From NCBI GenBank assembly GCA_024684395.1, contig JAIKWY010000085.1, positions 1 to 36,822 of the forward strand: 36,822 bases of DNA, in the 5' to 3' direction. The notes beneath the pieces are model-generated. The model saw nothing but the letters and a program-made list of their open reading frames with translations, was not told the origin of the DNA and did no database searches. This document shows positions 31,594-36,822 of this stretch, piece after piece. Each line of letters opens with the position of its first letter. The stretch's first letter is position 1. Source of the stretch: Oscillospiraceae bacterium (GTDB lineage: Bacteria; Bacillota; Clostridia; Oscillospirales; Ruminococcaceae). The position numbers and the translations under genes were made by a program.

Positions 31594-32616
31594 CTATAGT
31601 TGCAGCTGATCAAACGGCGATGCATAGCCGAAAACTTCTGCCTTGTAAGTCGTCAGCAGAAGCTGTGCTTCGAGCGCCTGACTGCAAACGGCGTGCTCGA
31701 TCGCATCGTCAATATTGTATTTATCAAAGAAAAGCCCTGTGTCAAGCGCTTTTTGCAATAGCTCGCCATCGTTCAGCTCGATGAGCAGGCGGCGCATATC
31801 GTCGGTATGCCGCATGATATAGCCGTTGTTCCGCTCATCCGAGGGGTTGATGAACCGTACAGTCCAGACTACTCTGGCAAAATTATGGGGGTGCTCCTGC
31901 GCCTGAAACGGATCATAGTCGGAGAGCCAGCACAGGATGTCACCGGGCGTGGCATAGGGCAGCAGGGCATGGAGCGCATCGCTGCCGAAGCGGATGCCAC
32001 GGATGCTGATGTCTGTCAGAGCTGTGCAGCCGGCAAAGGCATCCTGCCGGATGTCGAGCACGCATTCGGTGACGTTGACACTCGTCAGAGCGGTACAGCC
32101 ACGAAAGGCTTCCTTCCGGATGAACATGAGATCGTAGGGGAACTGAACGGAGGTCAGTGCGGTGCAGCCGGCAAAGGCGCTATCACCGATGACGCCCACA
32201 TTCCCGGGGATGCGGACAGACCTGAGACTGACGCATCCTGCAAAGGCAAAGTTGCCGATGCTCGTCACGGATCCCGGGATCGTGACCGAGGTCAGAGAGG
32301 TGCAGCCGGTGAACAGCTTTCTGCTGATGCACAGGAGACCCTGCGGTAGCCTGACAGAGGTCAGACCGGTACCTGAAAATGCTTCGCCGCCGATCTCTGC
32401 CACGCCGTCCGGGATGAGGATGTCGGTCAGATCATGACAATTGTGGAACGCTGCCCGCTCGATGACCCGCAGACCGTCCGGCAGGACAACGGAGTTCATG
32501 CGGCAGTTCATAAAGGCATAGAAGCCGATCGCCCTGACGCCGTCCGGGACGACGACTGTGCTGCTGTTGCCTTGGTAGCGGATCAGGACGCCTTTTTCTA
32601 TCACAAAATCATCCAC
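31594..32616 (-). CDS. BspA-like leucine-rich-repeat protein without signal peptide, paralogue 3
   Basis: A 340-residue LRR_5 protein beginning MDDFVIEKGVLIRYQGNSST and running through about eight repeats such as IGNFAFAGCVSLRSVRIPGNV. It lacks a signal peptide. The last 120 residues are the helical domain shared with the two larger paralogues (RLLIELNDGELLQKALDTGL, EHAVCSQALEAQLLLTTYKA) and the tail YASPFDQLQL. A GTG at 32616 is taken as start; the AAAGGA upstream is about 12 nt away, so initiation may be weak. It has its own consensus promoter (32663-32691) and may read into the HD-GYP gene 87 nt downstream. Confidence 0.85.
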   Translation of the reverse strand: MDDFVIEKGVLIRYQGNSSTVVVPDGVRAIGFYAFMNCRMNSVVLPDGLRVIERAAFHNCHDLTDILIPDGVAEIGGEAFSGTGLTSVRLPQGLLCISRKLFTGCTSLTSVTIPGSVTSIGNFAFAGCVSLRSVRIPGNVGVIGDSAFAGCTALTSVQFPYDLMFIRKEAFRGCTALTSVNVTECVLDIRQDAFAGCTALTDISIRGIRFGSDALHALLPYATPGDILCWLSDYDPFQAQEHPHNFARVVWTVRFINPSDERNNGYIMRHTDDMRRLLIELNDGELLQKALDTGLFFDKYNIDDAIEHAVCSQALEAQLLLTTYKAEVFGYASPFDQLQL

Positions 32617-32662
32617 GGTGTATCAACATCCTTTATGCAAGCGATTCGGTGGGCATACTTCT

Positions 32663-32691
32663 ATTATAGCAGACAGGTGGGGAAGTGTCAA
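32663..32691 (-). promoter_or_regulatory. Consensus promoter of the third LRR gene
   Basis: On the minus strand, TTGACA (32686-32691), a 17-nt spacer and TATAAT (32663-32668), about 45 nt before the GTG start. Confidence 0.85.
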
Positions 32692-32703
32692 GGTCAGGGC
32701 AGC

Positions 32704-32731
32704 AAAAACGCCTGCCCTTGAAGGACAGGCG
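32704..32731 (-). terminator. Terminator of the bioY unit
   Basis: CGCCTG.CCTT (32709-32719) and AAGG.CAGGCG (32721-32731) form a stem with one internal mismatch around a single-base loop region, followed by five T on the minus strand. It lies just after the DUF1284-like stop. Confidence 0.8.
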
Positions 32732-32735
32732 CTTA

Positions 32736-33107
32736 TTACTCATATTGCCGGCAGACGGCTGACCAGCTGCAATCGCCGCAGATCTCGGGAAGCAGGCGCT
32801 TGGCAAGGATCTGTTCCGTGATGCGCTCCCGCAGCAGGGGATAGGGGAGCGTTGCGCCCTCTTGCAGGTCACAGCAGGCGAGGACGGCATGATCATAGCG
32901 CAGGACTTTGTCTGCCGTTTCGCAGATGCCGCCGGTGCTGTGCGGACAGGCGGCACAGATCGCATCGCAGGCGCAGGTGAGGGTGACGGGCGGGGCATTT
33001 TGCGCCAGATCGGCGATGATGCTTGTCATATGCTGTACAAATGCCGGACTGTAGCCCTTTCCCTCGAAGAAGCCGATGCACAGCAGATGATGCGGGCGGA
33101 GCTTCAT
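32736..33107 (-). CDS. DUF1284-like cysteine-rich protein
   Basis: A 123-residue protein beginning MKLRPHHLLCIGFFEGKGYS, the hallmark of the DUF1284 family, usually small proteins with conserved Cys residues. Here cysteines occur as LTCACDAICAACPHSTGGICE, LACCDLQEG and ICGDCSWSAVC, which suggests bound metal or an Fe-S cluster. The ATG at 33107 overlaps the bioY stop as ATGA, so it is translationally coupled to the biotin transporter. Function is not established for the family; a link to biotin is suggested only by position. Confidence 0.85.
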   Translation of the reverse strand: MKLRPHHLLCIGFFEGKGYSPAFVQHMTSIIADLAQNAPPVTLTCACDAICAACPHSTGGICETADKVLRYDHAVLACCDLQEGATLPYPLLRERITEQILAKRLLPEICGDCSWSAVCRQYE

Positions 33108-33661
33108 GCCTGTTTGATATGCGGGCGGAGCACGGCGGCGAGCCCTACAGAAACGCCGAACTTGACGGCATCCGGGAGCAGGAACGGCAGTACGCACCAG
33201 CCGAGGGCTGTCCCGGCACCGACGGGATCGTTGCTGCGGTTGTAGAGGAAGAGGAACCATGCTGTTCCGAAGGCGTAGCAGACGAAAAGCCCGATGAGCA
33301 GCGACACGATGCGGACGGCGGGCTTGTCGCCGAGGAGCGCCGTGGCAGCCCAGTAGAGCGCTGCCATCAGCAGAAAGCCGATCAGGTAGCCGCCTGTCGT
33401 GCCGAACAGGACGCCGGGACCTCCGGTGAACTGTGCAAAGACCGGCACGCCCACTGCGCCGAGCATCAGATACGTCAGCACGGCAAAGAAGCCGCTGCGC
33501 CCGCCGACGAGCTGCAAGATCAGGAATACGGCAAGCGTCTGGAGCGTGAACGGGATGGCGGTCGGGATGGAAATATAGCTGCATACGGCGATGAGCGCCG
33601 TGCAGAGGGCGATGTAGGCGAGCTGGAGCGTGGAAAAATGTTTGTTTGCGGTGGTTGTCAT
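33104..33661 (-). CDS. bioY: Biotin ECF transporter S component BioY
   Basis: A 185-residue membrane protein with six hydrophobic helices, the biotin-binding S component of an energy-coupling factor transporter. PFTLQTLAVFLILQLVGGRSG and the GAVGVPVFAQFTGGPGVLFGTTGGYLIGF loop are signature BioY features. It would use a shared EcfA/EcfT energising module, which is not in the window, or act alone. ATG at 33661 follows AAAGGAGGAAT. The upstream BirA-type operator and promoter at 33691-33745 indicate repression by biotin. It is followed by the DUF1284-like gene. Confidence 0.95.
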   Translation of the reverse strand: MTTTANKHFSTLQLAYIALCTALIAVCSYISIPTAIPFTLQTLAVFLILQLVGGRSGFFAVLTYLMLGAVGVPVFAQFTGGPGVLFGTTGGYLIGFLLMAALYWAATALLGDKPAVRIVSLLIGLFVCYAFGTAWFLFLYNRSNDPVGAGTALGWCVLPFLLPDAVKFGVSVGLAAVLRPHIKQA

Positions 33662-33690
33662 GAATGATTCCTCCTTTGGTTTCTGTTACC

Positions 33691-33719
33691 AGTATAGCAC
33701 AGATCCTTCTGATTGTCAA
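33691..33719 (-). promoter_or_regulatory. bioY promoter
   Basis: On the minus strand, TTGACA (33714-33719), a 17-nt spacer and TATACT (33691-33696). The -35 box lies inside one arm of the BirA operator. Confidence 0.85.
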
Positions 33720-33745
33720 CCATGAATTTGCAATTCGGTTGACAA
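33713..33745 (-). promoter_or_regulatory. BirA-type biotin operator
   Basis: TTGTCAACC, 15 nt, GGTTGACAA: a perfect 9-bp inverted repeat with the arm sequence and spacing of BirA sites in other bacteria (TTGTNAACC-N14/16-GGTTNACAA). One arm covers the -35 of the bioY promoter, the position for repression by biotinyl-AMP-loaded BirA. Confidence 0.9.
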
Positions 33746-33792
33746 TTGAGGGAGCGCCACGACTTAAAATTTATGTTTTTTCATAAAAGTAC

Positions 33793-33821
33793 TGGACAAA
33801 TTCCCGGATCTATGTTATAAT
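33793..33821 (+). promoter_or_regulatory. Promoter of the Cys-motif/alanine-rich helix gene
   Basis: TGGACA (33793-33798), a 17-nt spacer and TATAAT (33816-33821), 34 nt before the ATG at 33856. It diverges from the bioY promoter. Confidence 0.8.
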
Positions 33822-33855
33822 AAATGATATATTGATTCTTTGAGAGGTGCTCATC

Positions 33856-34794
33856 ATGGGTTTTGCTGATCTGTTCAGAAAGAAGACCAACTATTTTGAC
33901 AAGAAAATCACACCGCAGTGTGCATACTGCCAGTACGGCAAGCGTACCAAGGACGGCGCAAACATTCTCTGTGAAAAGACCGGTCTGCAAAAGGAGGATC
34001 ACTCCTGCCGGCAGTTCATTTATTCTCCGCTAAAGCGGATCCCTGTCAAGCAGCTGAAGATCGAGGGTGCTCTGGCGGATGAAGAGATGTATGTAGAGAT
34101 CAACGAGGAGGAGCAGGCTGCCAAGCTGAAGGCTATGGCAGAGGCTCGTGCCAAGGAAGAGGCTGAGGCAAAGGCAAAGCTCGAGGCGGAAGCCCGTGCC
34201 AAGATCGAGGCTGAGGCAAAGGCGAAGGCAGAGGCAGAAGCCAAGGCAAGAGCCGAAGCCGAGGCGAAGGCAAAGGCTGAAGCTGAGGAGAGAGAAAAGG
34301 CAGAGGCTGAGGCGAAGGCAAAGGCTGAGGCAGAAGCCAAGGCAAAGGCTGATGCGGCGGCAAAGGAGAAGGAAGAGGCTGAGATCAGAGCCAAGGCTGT
34401 GGCAGATGCCAAGGCAAAGGTACAGGCTGCTGCTGCCAAGGCTGCGGCTGAGGCAAAGGCACAGGATGCCCGTGCTATGGCAGAAGCCATCGAGAAGGCA
34501 CAGACTGCCGCACCCGGTACCGTCCAGGACGGCAAGGCAATGGCAGATGCCATCGAGAGAGCCAAGGCTGAGGCAGAGGCACAGGCAAGAGCCATCGAAG
34601 CGGCTGCCGGTGAGTTCGACGATCTCGACGAGCTCGATGCCATTCCGCTGCAGGAGGTATCCACTGTCAAGGGTGAATCCGCTCTCAAGGAGGAGCACAA
34701 GAGTCTCGTAGAGCCGCCCCCGATGCCGTCCCGTCCGTCGGCATCCTCGCTGCTGGCTGCAAGTCTCAAGAAGAGCGATACGGAAAAGAAATAA
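33856..34794 (+). CDS. Cys-motif protein with long alanine-rich charged helix
   Basis: A 312-residue cytoplasmic protein of unknown function. The N-terminal domain (1-65) has C22, C25, C39 and C51 in PQCAYCQYG, NILCEK and HSCRQF, which resembles a small zinc site; it ends in FIYSPLKRIPVK. Residues about 88-250 are almost only Ala, Glu and Lys with AEAKAKAEA-type steps, expected to form a very long single or coiled helix. A Pro-rich tail with EPPPMPSRPS follows. ATG at 33856 is preferred over a GTG at 33847 because GAGAGGTGC serves as ribosome binding site. The gene stands alone behind its own promoter. It may be a scaffold or spacer; no enzyme motif is visible. Confidence 0.85.
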   Translation: MGFADLFRKKTNYFDKKITPQCAYCQYGKRTKDGANILCEKTGLQKEDHSCRQFIYSPLKRIPVKQLKIEGALADEEMYVEINEEEQAAKLKAMAEARAKEEAEAKAKLEAEARAKIEAEAKAKAEAEAKARAEAEAKAKAEAEEREKAEAEAKAKAEAEAKAKADAAAKEKEEAEIRAKAVADAKAKVQAAAAKAAAEAKAQDARAMAEAIEKAQTAAPGTVQDGKAMADAIERAKAEAEAQARAIEAAAGEFDDLDELDAIPLQEVSTVKGESALKEEHKSLVEPPPMPSRPSASSLLAASLKKSDTEKK

Positions 34795-34822
34795 GGCAGT
34801 CGGGAACCGTGCTGCTGTAAGG

Positions 34823-34850
34823 ATTCAGCCCGCCGGTGTGCGGGCTGAAT
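34823..34850 (+). terminator. Hairpin between the helical protein and dCMP deaminase
   Basis: ATTCAGCCCGC (34823-34833) and GCGGGCTGAAT (34840-34850) form an 11-bp perfect stem with a 6-nt loop. There is only a short GAGTTT after it, so it may be a weak terminator or attenuator. The next ribosome binding site (GGAGG) follows at once. Confidence 0.6.
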
Positions 34851-34869
34851 GAGTTTGGAGGGATACCGG

Positions 34870-35346
34870 ATGAAACGTCAGGACTATATCGGATGGGATG
34901 CCTATTTCATGGGCATCGCACTGCTGTCGGCACAGCGCAGCAAGGACGATCACACGCAGGTAGGCGCCTGCATCGTCAATGCAGAAAAGAAGATCGTCTC
35001 TGTCGGCTATAACGGAATGCCGAGAGGGTGTTCGGATGACGAGCTGCCCTGGGAGCGGGAAGGCGAATTTCTCGCCACAAAGTATCCCTATGTCTGCCAT
35101 GCGGAGCTCAATGCCATCCTCAACAGCAATGTCCCGCTGCATGACTGCACGCTCTATGTGACGCTGTTCCCGTGCAACGAGTGCGCCAAAGCCATCATCC
35201 AGAGCGGTATCCGGCGGGTGGTCTATCTGTCTGACAAATACGCCGGCACAGAGGCGAACACGGCTTCCCGCACCATGCTGAACATGGCAGGGGTCGAGAC
35301 GGAGCAGTATCTGCCGAACGGGAGTGAGATCACGCTCGCACTTTAA
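34870..35346 (+). CDS. Deoxycytidylate (dCMP) deaminase, ComEB type
   Basis: A 158-residue zinc enzyme that turns dCMP into dUMP for thymidylate synthesis. The zinc ligands are the histidine in [11 protein letters not shown], with the catalytic glutamate, and the two cysteines in [34 protein letters not shown] supplies the N-terminal substrate loop. ATG at 34870 follows GGAGG by 8 nt; the longer start at 34849 lies in the preceding hairpin. A plain cytidine deaminase is unlikely given the length and motif spacing. Confidence 0.92.
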   Translation: MKRQDYIGWDAYFMGIALLSAQRSKDDHTQVGACIVNAEKKIVSVGYNGMPRGCSDDELPWEREGEFLATKYPYVCHAELNAILNSNVPLHDCTLYVTLFPCNECAKAIIQSGIRRVVYLSDKYAGTEANTASRTMLNMAGVETEQYLPNGSEITLAL

Positions 35347-35375
35347 TTGTTTTCCCGCTGAAGGCGGGAAACGAT
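35346..35375 (+). repeat. Hairpin after dCMP deaminase, related to the importer leader hairpin
   Basis: GTTTTCCCGC (35349-35358) and GCGGGAAAC (35364-35372) form a stem with one T bulge around TGAAG. The core matches the perfect hairpin at 17668-17702. It lies between dCMP deaminase and trmB and may weakly terminate. Confidence 0.55.
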
Positions 35376-35408
35376 CCTTAAAAGAGCTATCGTCCATAAG
35401 GAGTTATT

Positions 35409-36077
35409 ATGAGAATACGCTGTAAACCCTGGGCACGGCCTGAACTGGAGGCATGTCCGTTCTTTATCGCCGATCCGAAGGCGCACCGGGATCACTGGAG
35501 CGAGGTGTTCGGCAATGACCGCCCGATCTGGCTGGAGCTGGGCTGCGGCAAGGGCGGTTTTGCGAGTCAGGCGGTCGTTCACTGGAAGGATGTGAACTTC
35601 GTCGCCATCGACATCAAGAATGAGATGCTCGTCCTCGCCAAGCGCAAGATCGAAGCCGCTTTGCAGGAGAATAACATGACCGCCGATCAGGTGCGTGTCA
35701 TGATCTTCAACATCTCCCACATGGAGGAGGCGTTCGGACCGGAGGACAGCATCGGGCGCATCTTCATCAATTTCTGCAATCCCTGGCCGAAAGGCAAGCA
35801 CAAGAAGCGCCGCCTGACCCATCCGAGACAGCTCCGGCAGTATCTCCCGTTCCTGAAAGGGGAGCTCTGGTTCAAGACGGATGATGACGAGCTGTTCGAG
35901 GAGACGCTCGAATATCTCGATGAATGTGGCTTTACGGTGACCTATCTGACGAGGGATCTGCACGGCTCCGGCTTTGCGGAGAACCTTGAAACGGAGCATG
36001 AGCGGATGTTTGCCGAGGAGGGCAAGCTGATCAAGTTCCTCATCGCCCACCCCGCTGCACAGGAGGGAGACGTATGA
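35409..36077 (+). CDS. trmB: tRNA (guanine-N7-)-methyltransferase TrmB
   Basis: A 222-residue SAM-dependent enzyme that makes 7-methylguanosine at position 46 of tRNA. The SAM pocket is [11 protein letters not shown] (43-53) and VAIDIKNEM; the product-side motif is [21 protein letters not shown] and the C-terminal ETEHERMF is usual. Standard TrmB proteins have DPWP at the position that reads NPWP here, so a catalytic or tRNA-contacting aspartate is replaced by asparagine. ATG at 35409 follows AAGGAG. It overlaps the next gene as ATGA. Confidence 0.92.
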   Translation: MRIRCKPWARPELEACPFFIADPKAHRDHWSEVFGNDRPIWLELGCGKGGFASQAVVHWKDVNFVAIDIKNEMLVLAKRKIEAALQENNMTADQVRVMIFNISHMEEAFGPEDSIGRIFINFCNPWPKGKHKKRRLTHPRQLRQYLPFLKGELWFKTDDDELFEETLEYLDECGFTVTYLTRDLHGSGFAENLETEHERMFAEEGKLIKFLIAHPAAQEGDV

Positions 36078-36822
36078 CTGAGCAAACGCAGATGAAACCG
36101 CTGCCGTTTACCGCAGAGAGCTTTGCGGACGGCGCCGTGCTGCCCGAGCCGATGCTCTGTCTCGGTGACAGCCGCTGGGCGAATTATCATGCAGCAGCGG
36201 AGATCGAATTTGCCTCCGATGCGCCGGATAACTATGCCGGTGTCGGACTGCGGGGCGCAGACGGCTTTCTGCTCCGGGTGTATGCATCCGGGCGCTTTGA
36301 GCTGCGCTATCGTGAGGAAGTGCTGCAAAGCGGCGATGTACCGGGGTTTTCCGAAAAGAAACGGCACACGGTCGGCATTGCGGCGCTGGGCAGAATGCTC
36401 CTCTGCTTTGCAGATGGGAACACCGTTGCAGAGATGCAGTATGATGCACCGATGGTGCGTTCCGGTGAAATGGTGCTCGAAAGCACCGGGGAGCCGAACG
36501 AGTTCTTCAACGTCAATGCCAAGTCCATGCCGGTATTCCCGGGCTCGGCGGCTGGATGCTGCGTGATCGCTGCCGATGCGCCGCATATCACGCACACGGA
36601 AGAGGCCGCTGCATGGGAGATCCGCTTCTATGGCGGCGGCATTTCACTGCTCGGCGTTGCGGAGGATGCAAGCATTGCGGTATGGCTGGACGGGCGGCTC
36701 TATTCCGAGTCGCATCCGGTCGGGAACAGCCGCACCCGTGAGGCGTTCTTCACCATCGAGCTGATCTCGGCAAGATGGCACACGCTGCGGGTGGAGGTGC
36801 TGTGCGGCAGTATCGACCTCGA
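36074..36822 (+). CDS. Lectin-like/GH59 C-terminal-type protein, 3' end beyond window
   Basis: Open to the window end, so partial: at least 249 residues. The ATG overlaps the trmB stop (ATGA) with GGAGG upstream, so the start is secure. The sequence reads as two beta-sandwich domains: [51 protein letters not shown] and so on, then [24 protein letters not shown]. This order and wording resemble the non-catalytic C-terminal region of galactosylceramidase-like (GH59) enzymes and related concanavalin-like domains. The catalytic part that normally comes first is absent and there is no signal peptide, so it may be an intracellular sugar-related protein. Function uncertain. Confidence 0.65.
   Translation, partial: MTEQTQMKPLPFTAESFADGAVLPEPMLCLGDSRWANYHAAAEIEFASDAPDNYAGVGLRGADGFLLRVYASGRFELRYREEVLQSGDVPGFSEKKRHTVGIAALGRMLLCFADGNTVAEMQYDAPMVRSGEMVLESTGEPNEFFNVNAKSMPVFPGSAAGCCVIAADAPHITHTEEAAAWEIRFYGGGISLLGVAEDASIAVWLDGRLYSESHPVGNSRTREAFFTIELISARWHTLRVEVLCGSIDL

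Noticed and set aside
33781-34002. Minus-strand 73-codon frame between bioY and the helical protein
   Set aside because: Overlaps the divergent promoter region and the start of a supported gene; no family resemblance.
34020-34769. Minus-strand Ala/Ser-rich frame opposite the helical protein
   Set aside because: Low-complexity antisense of AEAKAKAEA coding repeats; the plus strand has promoter, ribosome binding site and conserved Cys domain.

Overview
The window looks like a chromosomal segment of a cellulolytic gut Ruminococcus (Oscillospiraceae). The main evidence is a secreted GH44 glycoside hydrolase ending in a type I dockerin of the ruminococcal cellulosome style. Supporting evidence is a Re-type citrate synthase, a four-subunit 2-oxoacid:ferredoxin oxidoreductase, strong GGAGG ribosome binding sites, near-consensus TTGACA/TATAAT promoters and a GC-rich coding style. 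The exact species cannot be named from this sequence. No rRNA, tRNA, CRISPR array, transposase or integrase was seen.

Layout. 1-1400 (minus strand) is a visibly AT-richer remnant: the 3' part of a phage-type minor head protein fused to an HG...SCxTG toxin-like domain, two small genes that may encode immunity proteins, and a terminator. 1401-3232 (plus) is a NifS/NifU iron-sulfur unit behind a consensus promoter. 3221-8161 (minus) is a 2-oxoacid:ferredoxin oxidoreductase operon (gamma, delta, alpha, beta) followed by an aminotransferase and an amidohydrolase. 8271-12441 (minus) is a Re-citrate synthase, GntR/FCD regulator, GNAT and MATE operon, with a perfect 12-bp palindrome at its promoter. 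12656-14310 (minus) is a two-component system. 14440-17607 (minus) is a nitrate/sulfonate-family ABC importer with an unusual Cys-Cys-rich lipoprotein. 18039-21365 (minus) is an XRE regulator and the dockerin-bearing GH44 enzyme. 21896-31506 (minus) is a run of eight closely spaced genes: HD-GYP protein, Dus, a membrane protein, two leucine-rich-repeat proteins without signal peptides, and an ABC-2 exporter. 31594-32616 is a third paralogous leucine-rich-repeat gene with its own promoter. 32736-33661 (minus) is BioY plus a DUF1284-like protein behind a BirA-type operator. 33856-36822 (plus) holds a Cys-motif/alanine-rich helical protein, dCMP deaminase, TrmB, and a sugar-binding-like protein cut by the window end.

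How the genes fit together. Oxoacid oxidoreductase, aminotransferase and Re-citrate synthase together suggest anaerobic carbon entry toward citrate, 2-oxoglutarate and amino acids, using ferredoxin and Fe-S clusters that NifS/NifU would supply. The GH44-dockerin enzyme supplies sugars from beta-glucan or xyloglucan. BioY with a BirA box indicates biotin scavenging.

The points most worth following are the phage-head/toxin/immunity remnant; the three intracellular LRR paralogues that share a C-terminal domain and a PF..xL tail; the three Cys-Cys pairs on the ABC lipoprotein; the XRE-GH44 pairing; the GntR operator; and several small palindromic repeat families between genes.
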